Origin: Oscillospiraceae bacterium
Lineage (GTDB): Bacteria; Bacillota; Clostridia; Oscillospirales; CAG-272
Assembly: GCA_015064345.1 (NCBI GenBank)
Contig: SVSK01000006.1
Coordinates: forward strand, 1-56,574
Length of the DNA stretch: 56,574 bases
Reading direction: 5' to 3'
Shown here: piece by piece, positions 8,707-17,417 of the stretch
How the letters are laid out: the number at the start of each line of letters is the position of its first letter
Position numbering within the stretch: the stretch's first letter is position 1
Notes under the pieces: model-generated
What the model saw: only the letters and a program-made list of their open reading frames with translations
Database searches by the model: none
What the model was told of the DNA's origin: nothing
Made by a program: the position numbers and the translations under genes

Positions 8707-9600
8707 ATGTTTGACATTTTGGTTGGCACATTACTCCCCTCACACGCGGCAATACCTGTTATTAAACAGCTCAATCCCAAAGGATTTGAATGTTACGAAA
8801 TCTATTTCGATGATGAAGAAAATATTGCGAACATTGCTGAATATTCAAAAGAGGTTATGGATGCAGTTGAAGGTCGCAAGATCTCTGCCATTGCAGTTTA
8901 CGGCAACACAATGAACGACAAAGCCGTGTACAATAGAGTAGAAACGCTGATCAAAAACGCGCATCTCTTCGGCTGCAATACAGTATGTCTGTCCGCAGGT
9001 GCTGACCCCACAAAAAACGTTCCCGACAATATTCCGCTGTTCAAGAAGACCTTTGAACCTCTCGCAAAGCTTGCAGAAGAGCATGGAGTAAAGATCGGTT
9101 TTGAAAACTGCGGCTATGGTTGGCACGGCAACTCCGACAACATTGCCTTTTGCCCGTCCGCATGGGAGCTTATGTTTGATGCGGTTCCCAGCGATGCCCT
9201 CGGACTTGAGTGGGAACCTGCCCATCAGCTTTGTGCTCTTGTGGATCCTATCCCGCAGCTTCGCAAATGGGCGAAAAAAGTGGTGCACGTCCACGGTAAG
9301 GATGCTACCGTTGCATGGGATGTGGTTCGCGAGTACGGCACTCACGGAATCGTTCCCTATGCATGGCACAGAACACCCGGATTCGGCGACAGCAACTGGT
9401 CTGACATTTTCACGATCCTGCTTCAAGCCGGATTCAAGGGATCGGTTGACATCGAGGGTTACCACGACCCTGTACACTATGATGACATGGAGTGGACTGC
9501 ACAAATCACCTCCCTCGAATATCTCAAGCGAGCTCGCGGCGGCGTAGAATTCTTTGAAGGTCCCGTAGAGTATCGCGGCTATCAGGGAAAACGGAAATAA
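8707..9600 (+). CDS. Sugar phosphate isomerase/epimerase family protein
   Basis: 297 residues. The ATG at 8707 has GGAG 9 nt upstream; the 16 extra upstream codons lie on the promoter and are rejected. Xylose-isomerase-like TIM barrel of COG1082 type: metal ligands are suggested by Glu in KIGFENCGYGW, by GLEWEPAHQL, by the HVHGKD segment and by SVDIEGYHDP near the C-terminus. It has no signal peptide. Such proteins isomerise or epimerise ketoses or inositol derivatives, but the substrate cannot be told. Single gene between strong signals. Confidence 0.82.
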   Translation: MFDILVGTLLPSHAAIPVIKQLNPKGFECYEIYFDDEENIANIAEYSKEVMDAVEGRKISAIAVYGNTMNDKAVYNRVETLIKNAHLFGCNTVCLSAGADPTKNVPDNIPLFKKTFEPLAKLAEEHGVKIGFENCGYGWHGNSDNIAFCPSAWELMFDAVPSDALGLEWEPAHQLCALVDPIPQLRKWAKKVVHVHGKDATVAWDVVREYGTHGIVPYAWHRTPGFGDSNWSDIFTILLQAGFKGSVDIEGYHDPVHYDDMEWTAQITSLEYLKRARGGVEFFEGPVEYRGYQGKRK

Positions 9601-9616
9601 TATTCGGTAAACATAA

Positions 9617-9646
9617 AAAGCCCTACTGAAAAGTAAGGCTTTTTTC
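9617..9646. terminator. Bidirectional terminator, GCCTTAC/GTAGGGC family (copy 1)
   Basis: Lies between convergent genes. On the minus strand the stem is GCCTTACT/AGTAGGGC with one G-U pair and flanking A and T runs, serving the DUF1622 gene; it can also serve the isomerase gene on the plus strand. Relatives at 19876, 21964, 26887 and 29046. Confidence 0.82.
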
Positions 9647-9673
9647 TTTTGTGTTCGGGGTGTACAATGTGTA

Positions 9674-10051
9674 TTATTTTTCTTGAGCAGTACTCTCATT
9701 AAGGCGTCTCTCTTTCTCCTCTGTGTGTACCTCCCAGTGGATGATGAACGCCAGAAGCGCACGGATGATTATTACGACGCCGAGGATCGCCAGCTCTTCA
9801 AGATTGTGAATGATTACCGTCTTGATGATCTCAGCACCCATTTTGAATTCAAGTGCCAAGGACAGCGCCTTTCCCAGGTCGATCACCACATGGAAGGGCA
9901 ACTTTTTTACCAGGCATTTGAAAAGGCGGATCAGCGCGCGGCACGAACCGATGATGATTATAAGAATACCGATAAGCTCAAGTGAGCTTGCCGCAATCTC
10001 TGCCAGCGCGTACAAAATATCCTTGTAGTGGACAATAATGTTTTCAAGCAT
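9674..10051 (-). CDS. DUF1622 family membrane protein
   Basis: 125 residues with three hydrophobic helices and the family pattern LALEFKMGAEIIKTVIIHNLEE followed by ALLAFIIHWEV near the C-terminus. Function of the family is unknown. Last gene of the ApbE transcription unit, 12 bp after apbE, so a link with flavin or electron-transfer biology is possible but unproven. Confidence 0.8.
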   Translation of the reverse strand: MLENIIVHYKDILYALAEIAASSLELIGILIIIIGSCRALIRLFKCLVKKLPFHVVIDLGKALSLALEFKMGAEIIKTVIIHNLEELAILGVVIIIRALLAFIIHWEVHTEEKERRLNESTAQEK

Positions 10052-10063
10052 AACTGTTATCCT

Positions 10064-11122
10064 TTATTTTTTCACGTATTCGCTCCAACCGGATGACTCT
10101 GTTTTTACGCTATCCTCAGTCATCCACATGGCCTCAATCTCGGGTATGGACTCAACGAGGGCAAGTCCGTCTTCAAGTGACATACAGAACAGCGCAGTTG
10201 ATATGGCATCACCAAAGCCGGAATTCTTGCAGATCACCGACACAGACACAAATCCCTCAGCCGGCATCAGTGTTTCGGGGTGAATAATATGGTGGTACGC
10301 CTTACCGTCAACGTAGTAGTATCTTTGATATGAGCCGCTTGTCACTACCGACATATCCTTTACTTCAACCGTGGCAAGGTAGTCTTCTCCCTGAGGGTTC
10401 TCTATCCCTACCGCCCAGCTTGATCCGTCAGGCTTTGCCCCAATGGCGCGAATATTTCCGCCAACGTTCAAAACGTATCCGCTTACTCCTCGTGCCTCGA
10501 GATACTGTGCCACCATCTCCGTGGCGTACCCTTTCGCAATGGCGCCAACATCCAGCTTCATATCGGGATCTGTGAGAGTCACGGTGCAATTTTCCTCGTC
10601 AATGATCATCATTGAGATATCGGTATGCTCCGATGCTGTGATCAGCTTGTCCATGGGCGGGAGCGACGCATTCGCAGGGTTATCCATGCCAACGGAGCGG
10701 TAATCGTGCCACAGCGAAAGGACGCTTCCCATGGCGATATTGACCGTTCCGCCTGTGAGGGTGTACATCTCCTTCGCATACAGAAGCATATCGATAATGC
10801 GTCGGTCAACAGTTACCGTGTGATGCGCTCCATCAACCAATTCATTAACATTACATAGGTTTTCGATCCCGTCGAATCGGTGGTAAATGGTATATAGCTG
10901 ATGGTATTCCCTCAGCTGAGACAAGATCTCGTTCGCCACCGCATCAAATTCTTCCTGAGTGTTTTCGTAACCTACAATGGTTGTCACCGTATCGAAATAA
11001 TCCATGGAATAGGTGGAATATTTATTCCTCTGCTTCTGAGGTGTGCATGAGGAAAGGACAACACCAAAGAGTAGGCAGAGAACAATGGCAACGCTGTATA
11101 TTTTTTGTTTCATAATCATCAT
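10064..11122 (-). CDS. apbE: FAD:protein FMN transferase (ApbE), lipoprotein
   Basis: 352 residues from the upstream ATG; the ATG at 11113 is an alternative and no clear RBS decides. A lipobox (VVLSSC) anchors it outside the membrane. Family features: MDYFDTVTTIVGY near the N-terminus, MGSVLSLWHDYR, LDVGAIAKGYATE and YVLNVGGNIRAIG, with a late HHIIHPETL segment. The enzyme moves FMN from FAD to Thr or Ser of target proteins. RnfG and RnfD, encoded just upstream, are the obvious targets, so it completes the Rnf maturation set. Confidence 0.93.
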   Translation of the reverse strand: MMIMKQKIYSVAIVLCLLFGVVLSSCTPQKQRNKYSTYSMDYFDTVTTIVGYENTQEEFDAVANEILSQLREYHQLYTIYHRFDGIENLCNVNELVDGAHHTVTVDRRIIDMLLYAKEMYTLTGGTVNIAMGSVLSLWHDYRSVGMDNPANASLPPMDKLITASEHTDISMMIIDEENCTVTLTDPDMKLDVGAIAKGYATEMVAQYLEARGVSGYVLNVGGNIRAIGAKPDGSSWAVGIENPQGEDYLATVEVKDMSVVTSGSYQRYYYVDGKAYHHIIHPETLMPAEGFVSVSVICKNSGFGDAISTALFCMSLEDGLALVESIPEIEAMWMTEDSVKTESSGWSEYVKK

Positions 11123-11176
11123 TTACGCAAAAAAGGAGAACAATATCCCCTTCTCTGCTTTTATATTCGTTTTTTC

Positions 11177-12154
11177 TTAGTGCTTTGTAGCTGCCTTAAC
11201 GAAGCCTGTTACTGTGATCGTGCAACCTGCAGCCTGGAGATCAGCGTTACCCTTGCCATCTTCCTGTGCGAGACCTGCGATCTCAGCAGTTGTCTTACCT
11301 ACACATGCTGCGTCAAATGCGTCAGCCTGCTCGAACCATTCCTTTGCAGATCCGCCGTATGCAACCATACCGTAGTCCGCGCCCTGCTCTCTCTTGGAAA
11401 GAACTGCCTTTGTTGTGTCGATAGTAGCCGCACCGTTTGCGTCAAATGTGAAGCTAACCTCTACGCAGTCGCTGGATGCAGCCGCGATCTTGCCGTCCGC
11501 ACCAACTGCTGCAGCAAATACGTTAACTGTAACCTTGTTTGTGCCGTCCTTGTCTTCGTTTGCATCTGTGCATGTCTGCTCTGTTGCAACGTTAACCTTG
11601 AGAGTAGCCTTTGCTTCAACTTCAACTGTAGCAGCGTTGTATGCCTTCTCGATAGCACCAACGAATTCAGCGATCATGATTGTACAGCCTGCGCTGATAA
11701 CTTCATCATTTCCCTTGTCGCCTTCAGCCACGAGAGCCTTAACTTCAGCGAGAGTCTTGCCGACAACAACTGCTTCAAATGCGTCAGCCTGCTCGAACCA
11801 TTCCTTTGCAGCACCGCCATATGCAACCATATTGTAGTTTGCACCGATCTCATACTTGGTCTGGAATTCGCCGGCAGCAACAGCCTTACCGTCAGCAGTG
11901 TAGCTTACGGAGTTGCTTGCTGTGTCAAGAGCACATGCGACGATCTTGCCGTCCTGGTCAACAGTAACAGCCGCAACGGTAACGTCAACCTTACCTGTGC
12001 CGTCCTTGTCTTCTGTAGCGTCTGTAGCGGAAGGTGCGCTTACATACACACCTGCGCCGAACTTTACCTTTGCGTCGTCAGCCTTAGCGCATCCTACAAA
12101 TACTGCGGGAATCACCATAAGCAGACAAAGAGCAATAGCTAAAAACTTTCTCAT
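11177..12154 (-). CDS. Lipoprotein with two tandem domains, linked to ApbE/Rnf
   Basis: 325 residues from the ATG at 12154 (AAGGAGA with 6-nt spacing). Lipobox VFVGC puts the lipid on Cys22. The mature part is a tandem repeat of ~145 residues: residues 30-175 and 186-322 share DVTV/TVNV, an AxxVxxDGKI line, NYNMVAYGGAAKEWFEQADAF or its near copy, VGKTxAE, and a final AGCTI segment. The repeat is also visible in the DNA. The unit resembles FMN-binding folds in order of elements, but the canonical S/T-G-A-S/T-x-S/T flavinylation motif is missing; SAGCTI and AAGCTI stand in its place. Its position between the Rnf block and apbE suggests an extracytoplasmic electron-carrying or sensing role (inference). 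Confidence 0.72.
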   Translation of the reverse strand: MRKFLAIALCLLMVIPAVFVGCAKADDAKVKFGAGVYVSAPSATDATEDKDGTGKVDVTVAAVTVDQDGKIVACALDTASNSVSYTADGKAVAAGEFQTKYEIGANYNMVAYGGAAKEWFEQADAFEAVVVGKTLAEVKALVAEGDKGNDEVISAGCTIMIAEFVGAIEKAYNAATVEVEAKATLKVNVATEQTCTDANEDKDGTNKVTVNVFAAAVGADGKIAAASSDCVEVSFTFDANGAATIDTTKAVLSKREQGADYGMVAYGGSAKEWFEQADAFDAACVGKTTAEIAGLAQEDGKGNADLQAAGCTITVTGFVKAATKH

Positions 12155-12209
12155 GAAAAGTCTCCTTAAAATATAATAAATAATATATTGTTTTGTTTTT
12201 GCTGGAAAT

Positions 12210-12238
12210 ATTCTATCATAATAACGCTGACTTGTCAA
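12210..12238 (-). promoter_or_regulatory. Sigma-A promoter of the lipoprotein-apbE-DUF1622 unit
   Basis: On the minus strand TTGACA (12233-12238), 17-bp spacer, TAGAAT (12210-12215). It shows that the FMN-handling genes can be transcribed apart from the rnf operon. Confidence 0.8.
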
Positions 12239-12269
12239 CAACTCAACCTATAAAAACAGTAGGATTTTT

Positions 12270-12776
12270 TCAGGAAATTAGTTTATTCGGTAAATTATTT
12301 ATAAGTATCGCGCCGCAAAGCCCAACAAGTATGCCTGCGACAGTTCCCGTTACCGTAAGGACAACCAGATAATATCCCAACTCCACCGTATCAAGCAGCA
12401 GCATTGCCATAAGAATCTGACCGACGTTGTGTGTGACTCCGCCTGCCACGCTGACTCCCACAGGAGACAAAAACCGCAGCTTTTTCAGAATTATCATCAC
12501 TGCAATACTGAGTGCTCCGCCTGCCAGGCTGTAGAAAAGCGCCATCACGTTGCCGAAGAGCAAGCTTACGAGGAGAATACGGATAAGCGAAACTCCTATG
12601 GCGGAAGCGGCTCCCCGTCGGTACAAGAGGAACACAATGATGATGTTGGGAAGCCCCATTTTAATGCCGGGGAGGGTGGGAAAGAGGGGCTGGATCAGTA
12701 TCTCCACATAAGCCAGAATCAACGCCAGCGCTGTGCACAAACCGATGAAAGCCACTGTCTTGGATCTGTTCTTCAT
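12270..12776 (-). CDS. Gx transporter family membrane protein
   Basis: 168 residues from the ATG at 12776, with AGGAGG 8 nt upstream; the frame extends 15 codons further but without an RBS. Five or so membrane helices, with Gly-rich signatures such as GLCTALALILAYVE, IKMGLPNII and GGVTHNVGQILMA typical of the family once annotated as heptaprenyl diphosphate synthase component I. Substrate uncertain. In many Firmicutes these genes lie beside NusG-II, ApbE and Rnf genes, as here. Confidence 0.83.
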   Translation of the reverse strand: MKNRSKTVAFIGLCTALALILAYVEILIQPLFPTLPGIKMGLPNIIIVFLLYRRGAASAIGVSLIRILLVSLLFGNVMALFYSLAGGALSIAVMIILKKLRFLSPVGVSVAGGVTHNVGQILMAMLLLDTVELGYYLVVLTVTGTVAGILVGLCGAILINNLPNKLIS

Positions 12777-12786
12777 CGCACGCCTC

Positions 12787-13182
12787 CTATGCCACAATAT
12801 CGGGAGAGTCTGTATCACCATCGATGATAACGGTAGCCACTACCTTGTTCGGCAGGCATACAATGCTCTCTCCGTCGCGAAAGATGGGGTGATGTGCCAC
12901 ACAGATCCCGTCGGAGCAGGATGCGCTTTCCATGTACGCCCTGCCGTCCTTAATGATAAGTCTGTTGTGACCGTCCTCACCGCTGTGGATATCCTCTACC
13001 CTGTCCTCTGACAGTGAATAGGTGCCGTAAAGCTTTCCGTCAACAGTAACCTTTACAACGTTTCCGCTGTCACGAAATACAAATAAGTATAGTATTCCTG
13101 CCCCTGCCACGAGTAATAGCAGTACAATCAGCAGTATGTCATTGCGTCGATGAGCTCGGGCGGTGTTTTTCTGTTCTGTCAT
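12787..13182 (-). CDS. NusG domain II-containing membrane-anchored protein
   Basis: 131 residues. One N-terminal membrane helix (residues 15-35) and an extracytoplasmic domain of the NusG-II type: VVKVTVDGKLYGTYSLSED, MESASCSDGICVAHHPI and NKVVATVII. The Cys pair in SCSDGIC is characteristic. It sits between rnfB (2-bp gap) and the Gx transporter (10-bp gap). Function unknown; recurring association with Rnf and ApbE suggests a role in Rnf assembly or flavin handling. Confidence 0.85.
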   Translation of the reverse strand: MTEQKNTARAHRRNDILLIVLLLLVAGAGILYLFVFRDSGNVVKVTVDGKLYGTYSLSEDRVEDIHSGEDGHNRLIIKDGRAYMESASCSDGICVAHHPIFRDGESIVCLPNKVVATVIIDGDTDSPDIVA

Positions 13183-13184
13183 AG

Positions 13185-14018
13185 TTAATCAATAAGCGAC
13201 TGAACATCGCATCCCTCGGGAATATCGGGAAAAAATACCTTTCTGAGACAGCCTGTGGGGCAGACGTCTACACAATTTCCGCAGTGCGTACACTTAGTAT
13301 AGTCAATTACAGCCAAATTATCCACAACGGTAATAGCACCGGCGGGACAGGCTTTTTCGCACTTTTTGCAGCCGATACAAGCATTTTTACAAGCTTTACG
13401 GGCGTCAGCACCTTTCTGCTTGTTGCCGCACATAACCGCAACCGCTGATTCCTGAGGCACCATAACGATAACCTTCTTCGGGCAAGTCTGTTTACATAAT
13501 CCACAGCCTATACAGCGGGATGTGTCTACGTGCGCAATACCGTCTGCCAGACAAATGGCATTTGAAGGGCACGCCATAGCGCAGTCTCCCAGTCCCAGAC
13601 AGCCGAATCGGCATGAGCCCGGTCCGCCGTACAGCATTGAAGCCGCTTTACAGGTGGAAACGCCGTCGTATCTTGCCGCAGGTGACGTTGCCTCACAGTT
13701 TCCGTTGCAAGCCACAAACGCAACCACGTCCTCGACAATAACCTTTTCAATGCCGAGAATTCCGCTGATCGCATCTGCAGCAGTTTGTGCGCCGGGAATG
13801 CACAAATTGGGCTTAGCCGTGCCATCAACCAACGCAGTGGCGTAGTCGTCGCAGCCTTTGTATCCGCACGCCCCGCAATTAATACCGGGTAAGCATTCTC
13901 TTACCGATATCTCAAGCGGATTCTTCTCCACCGCAAAAAGCTTGGAGAATACAAGCAACAAAAGCCCGGCGGCAAGTGCAATTCCAAGCATCACCAGAAA
14001 TGCTATTAATATTTCCAT
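13185..14018 (-). CDS. rnfB: Rnf complex subunit RnfB (multi-cluster ferredoxin)
   Basis: 277 residues. N-terminal membrane helix, then the Fe-S domain with Cys42, 48, 51, 56 and 73 ([16 protein letters not shown]), then four CxxCxxC-type 4Fe-4S motifs ([53 protein letters not shown]). RnfB takes electrons from reduced ferredoxin and passes them into the complex. The number of clusters matches clostridial RnfB. Gap to rnfA is 15 bp. Confidence 0.96.
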   Translation of the reverse strand: MEILIAFLVMLGIALAAGLLLLVFSKLFAVEKNPLEISVRECLPGINCGACGYKGCDDYATALVDGTAKPNLCIPGAQTAADAISGILGIEKVIVEDVVAFVACNGNCEATSPAARYDGVSTCKAASMLYGGPGSCRFGCLGLGDCAMACPSNAICLADGIAHVDTSRCIGCGLCKQTCPKKVIVMVPQESAVAVMCGNKQKGADARKACKNACIGCKKCEKACPAGAITVVDNLAVIDYTKCTHCGNCVDVCPTGCLRKVFFPDIPEGCDVQSLID

Positions 14019-14033
14019 AACATGGACCTCGAA

Positions 14034-14633
14034 TCAACCAAAAATATTTTCTACAATACCGCTAAATCCCATGAACACCAGGGAGATAAAAGAAGCGGCG
14101 ATAAGTGTAACTGCCAGTCCTCTGAAGGGCGTGGGAATGTTGCTCTCGTTGATGCGTGAACGCAGACCGGAGAACAGTACCATGGCAAGAAGGAATCCCA
14201 GACCGCATCCGAGAGAGCTTACCATAGACTCTGCAAATGAATATCCGTCAATGATATTGTTGATGGTAACGCCAAGCACCGCACAGTTTGTTGTGATGAG
14301 AGGCAGATACACACCAAGACCCTTGTACAGAGCGGGAGAAAGCTTTCTCAGCAGCATTTCAAGGATCTGCACCAGAGTTGCGATAACAAGGATGAATACT
14401 ATGTTCTGCAGGTATCCCATGTTCAGTGCGTTAAGCACAAAGTACTGAATGGGCCATGTCACTGCTGTGGCAATAAGCATAACTACCGTTACAGCAATAC
14501 CCATGCCGGATGCCTGATCGAACTTTTTGGATACGCCGAGAAACGGGCATATACCAAGGAAGCGCGAAAGCACGTAGTTATCCACAAAAACTGCGGAGAA
14601 AAGGATTATAAGAAGGATCTTCATCTGTTCCAT
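14034..14633 (-). CDS. rnfA: Rnf complex membrane subunit RnfA
   Basis: 199 residues when started at the ATG at 14633, which overlaps the rnfE stop as TAATG and follows GGAGG; a longer frame begins inside rnfE. Six membrane helices with family motifs VDNYVLSRFLGICPFLGVS, LPLITTNCAVLGV and GLGFLLAMVLFSG. The Cys residues at helix ends are those that hold the membrane 2Fe-2S cluster with RnfE. Confidence 0.95.
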   Translation of the reverse strand: MEQMKILLIILFSAVFVDNYVLSRFLGICPFLGVSKKFDQASGMGIAVTVVMLIATAVTWPIQYFVLNALNMGYLQNIVFILVIATLVQILEMLLRKLSPALYKGLGVYLPLITTNCAVLGVTINNIIDGYSFAESMVSSLGCGLGFLLAMVLFSGLRSRINESNIPTPFRGLAVTLIAASFISLVFMGFSGIVENIFG

Positions 14634-15322
14634 TATGCCTGTGCCTCCTTCTTTGAGCAAGTTTCAATTTTGCATGTATCTCTGTGGTCACATCCTGCAC
14701 ATGAGAAGGACACTTTGTGAGGAGCCTTTCCCTTTGTGACAGCATATACCAGCGCGATGAGCAAGCCGTAAACAAGGAGACCGCCCGGTGCTTTTGACAA
14801 GAACTCGATCTTGTATGCTTCCATAAAGGGGATGGAAATACCCGCAAAGGATGCAGCACCGAACACTTCACGAACCGTAGCCATGGCAAAAAGCGCCAAG
14901 GTAAATCCGGTACCCATGCCGATTCCGTCAAGAGCGGATGCTGCCACGGAATTTTTACCCGCGAACATTTCAGCACGGCCGAGAATGATGCAGTTTACGG
15001 TTATCAGATCCAGATACACGCCAAGCGAGGAATAAAGATCCGGGAGGAATGCCTGAATCAGCATCTTTACGATGGTAACGAATCCTGCAATAATTACGAT
15101 GTAGCAGGGGATGCGCATTGTTTCGGGGATTATCTTACGAAGAAGCGAGATGAAAACGTTGGAGCAAAGGAGAACCACCAGTGCCGCAAGACCCATACCG
15201 AGAGCATCGGTTACTTTGGTTGTGGTTGCAAGTGTGGGACAGGTGCCGAGAATGAGTACCAGAACAGGATTTTCTTTAAGAATTCCGTTTGTGAGCACGG
15301 ATAGAGATTTGTTTTTGCTCAT
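14633..15322 (-). CDS. rnfE: Rnf complex membrane subunit RnfE
   Basis: 229 residues with six membrane helices and motifs NPVLVLILGTCPTLA, LDLITVNCIILGRAE and ALDGIGMGTGFT. A soluble tail after residue 200 adds Cys208, 211, 217 and 222 (SCAGCDHRDTCKIETC), possibly a metal or Fe-S site. The start overlaps the rnfG stop as TAATG. Confidence 0.95.
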   Translation of the reverse strand: MSKNKSLSVLTNGILKENPVLVLILGTCPTLATTTKVTDALGMGLAALVVLLCSNVFISLLRKIIPETMRIPCYIVIIAGFVTIVKMLIQAFLPDLYSSLGVYLDLITVNCIILGRAEMFAGKNSVAASALDGIGMGTGFTLALFAMATVREVFGAASFAGISIPFMEAYKIEFLSKAPGGLLVYGLLIALVYAVTKGKAPHKVSFSCAGCDHRDTCKIETCSKKEAQA

Positions 15323-16500
15323 TACTGTTCACCTCCGTTCAAAATATTGAAAGCCGCAAATGCACGCTCGATTGCCTGAATATATCCCTTGGTAGTCATG
15401 GTAGCTTTGCTGATCGCGTCGATTTCGGTATAGTTTTCTTCAGTCTTGCCGTCGAACTGACCGTAGAAGCTTTCGCTTGCACAAGCGTCACCAAGTCCGT
15501 CTGTTTCCGCCTCATAAACCGTGAGACAGTCGATGATCTTGCCGTCTGGATTAATGGAAACTCGAACGATGATATATTCGCCTGATGCAGGGTGATATTC
15601 ATCTCCGCCCTTGATTCCGTAGCCTGCGCCCTTTGTCTCGATTACAAAGTTGCCTGTAGAGGTCTTCTTTGCGGAGACTACCGTCTTCTGCAGATCGGGG
15701 TAAGCGGAAAGGTCGATCTCTTCGAGTGTAGTGGACTGAATAAGCGCCACAGCTGCTGTAATAGCTTCTGCATTTTCCACGCCATCAGCAAGAATTGTGC
15801 CGTCAGCGTCCACGCCGATAAATGTGTCACCTATAACGAATACGTAGCCCGCGCCGTTTGTTGCAACGTAGATAGAATCTGAAACGTCAATATCTTCAAC
15901 GAGGAACAGCTTCTCGAACGTTCCCTCGCCTGTGGGAAGAGCCGCTGTAAGGTTGTCCTGAAGTATCTGTTCTTCGGTACGAATGTCAACGTCTCCACCG
16001 CCGAGGATGATTGCAGTATTAAGAGCATCTTTTACTGCATTTTTGTAAGCTTCAGTGGTCTTTGTTGCGCCGGAGATAATGTCAGTAGCATCAACTGCAG
16101 CCGAATCCTTGCCGGCAAAGCTTTCACCGTACGTCTTTTCTTTGCCGAGCGTTTCATTTGAGGAAATGCACTTTGCGCCTGTTACAACGCCATCCGCGCC
16201 GACTCCGCACATGATTACCATATCGGAGCCGTAGCCTGATGTTACAAGCTTAACAACGTATCCGCCGCCGGAGGTTTCTTTCCAGACCTCGGTAACCGTA
16301 GCGGGCAACGTATATGAGCTCTTGTCAACTGTTTCAAATCCGCTTCCGTTTGGCATCACCTCAAGGAGAGCCGCGTTAGCTGATGCATTCTGATTTTTCT
16401 CGATAATAGGAGCTGTAATTGAATTTGTTACCGCGAGAAGCAAAGTGATCACTGTGCAGATACAAACGAATACCGAAAGATTCTTTATGTTCTTTTTCAT
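15322..16500 (-). CDS. rnfG: RnfG-type flavoprotein with duplicated FMN-binding region
   Basis: 392 residues, about twice the usual ~200. One N-terminal membrane anchor (residues 8-30) and an outward-facing part with two FMN-binding-like units. The first carries the flavinylation motif SGATKT (143-148), so FMN would sit on Thr148. The second, near the C-terminus, carries SKATMT (364-369), with Lys for Gly. A middle region (about 190-260) is a poorer repeat. Each motif is followed by the same kind of helix (AYKNAVKDAL, GYIQAIERAF). Overlaps rnfD as ATGA. If both motifs are modified by ApbE, this subunit holds two covalent flavins. Confidence 0.9.
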   Translation of the reverse strand: MKKNIKNLSVFVCICTVITLLLAVTNSITAPIIEKNQNASANAALLEVMPNGSGFETVDKSSYTLPATVTEVWKETSGGGYVVKLVTSGYGSDMVIMCGVGADGVVTGAKCISSNETLGKEKTYGESFAGKDSAAVDATDIISGATKTTEAYKNAVKDALNTAIILGGGDVDIRTEEQILQDNLTAALPTGEGTFEKLFLVEDIDVSDSIYVATNGAGYVFVIGDTFIGVDADGTILADGVENAEAITAAVALIQSTTLEEIDLSAYPDLQKTVVSAKKTSTGNFVIETKGAGYGIKGGDEYHPASGEYIIVRVSINPDGKIIDCLTVYEAETDGLGDACASESFYGQFDGKTEENYTEIDAISKATMTTKGYIQAIERAFAAFNILNGGEQ

Positions 16501-17417
16501 TTTTCCGCTCCTCCTTCACCGAACACTTTACGTCTTGTTAAGCGGTCAATATAAGGTGTGAGTATGTTCATAAACAGGATCGCAAAGGATACGCCTTCCG
16601 AATATGTACCGTAGGTTCTGATAAGCCATGTAAGGAGACCTGCACCTACAGCAAAGATCACTTTACCCCACGGAGTGGACGGAGATGTTACGTAATCGGT
16701 AGCCATGAAGATCGCGCCGATGAACAGTCCGCCTGCCATAATGAGAGCGAGAGAAGCGGATGCGTCGAATCCTGTTGTAAGCAGGGAGAGCACAAACACT
16801 GTTCCGATAAGCAGGACGGGAATATGCCATGTGATCACTCGGCGAGCAAGCAGGTAAACACCACCTATAATAAGAGCGAGAGTACAAGTCTCACCGATAC
16901 ATCCGCTGTGAGTTCCGAGGAACATATCCATGAGAGAGGGCATCTCGTGTGTTGCAAGAGGAGTTGCAGATGCCTCAACGTCAACAGGATGTACAGCAGT
17001 TGCCATGGAAGTGAAGGCCACAAGCATGAACACGCGAGCTGTGATAGCAGGGTTGACCACGTTGTTACCAAGACCGCCAAAGAGGCATTTCACAATAATG
17101 ATAGCAAAAAGCGAGCCTACAGCGCACTGCCATAGGGGAATGTTTGCGGGAAGATTAAGCGCCAGAAGCAGACCGGTTACAGCAGCGGAAAGATCTCCTA
17201 TAGTCTGCTCTCTTTTTACGATAACATTGAAGAGCGCTTCAAAACCTACACAGCAAACCACGCACATTACGATCGGAAGTAATGCCTGAAGTCCGAAAAT
17301 GACAATGCCCGCAACAGTTACGGGAAGCAGAGCAATGAGCACATCCCGCATGATTCCCGCTGTAGATCTGCCGCTGTGAATATGAGGAGAAACCGTTACT
17401 TTAGTTAAAGAACTCAT
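16497..17417 (-). CDS. rnfD: Rnf complex subunit RnfD
   Basis: 306 residues, about nine membrane helices. The covalent FMN site is in SGCIGETCTLA, matching the family SxxGETS/C pattern with Thr as acceptor. NVVNPAITARVFMLVAF and FMATDYVTSPSTPWGK are typical. It transfers electrons across the membrane with RnfG. Start overlaps the rnfC stop as TAATG. Confidence 0.95.
   Translation of the reverse strand: MSSLTKVTVSPHIHSGRSTAGIMRDVLIALLPVTVAGIVIFGLQALLPIVMCVVCCVGFEALFNVIVKREQTIGDLSAAVTGLLLALNLPANIPLWQCAVGSLFAIIIVKCLFGGLGNNVVNPAITARVFMLVAFTSMATAVHPVDVEASATPLATHEMPSLMDMFLGTHSGCIGETCTLALIIGGVYLLARRVITWHIPVLLIGTVFVLSLLTTGFDASASLALIMAGGLFIGAIFMATDYVTSPSTPWGKVIFAVGAGLLTWLIRTYGTYSEGVSFAILFMNILTPYIDRLTRRKVFGEGGAEK

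Noticed and set aside
8845..9762. 305-codon minus-strand frame across the isomerase gene and terminator
   Set aside because: It runs through a terminator hairpin and has no family features.
11105..12142. 345-codon plus-strand frame opposite the tandem lipoprotein
   Set aside because: Cys-rich shadow produced by GCA/ACA codons on the other strand; its internal repeat just reflects the lipoprotein duplication.
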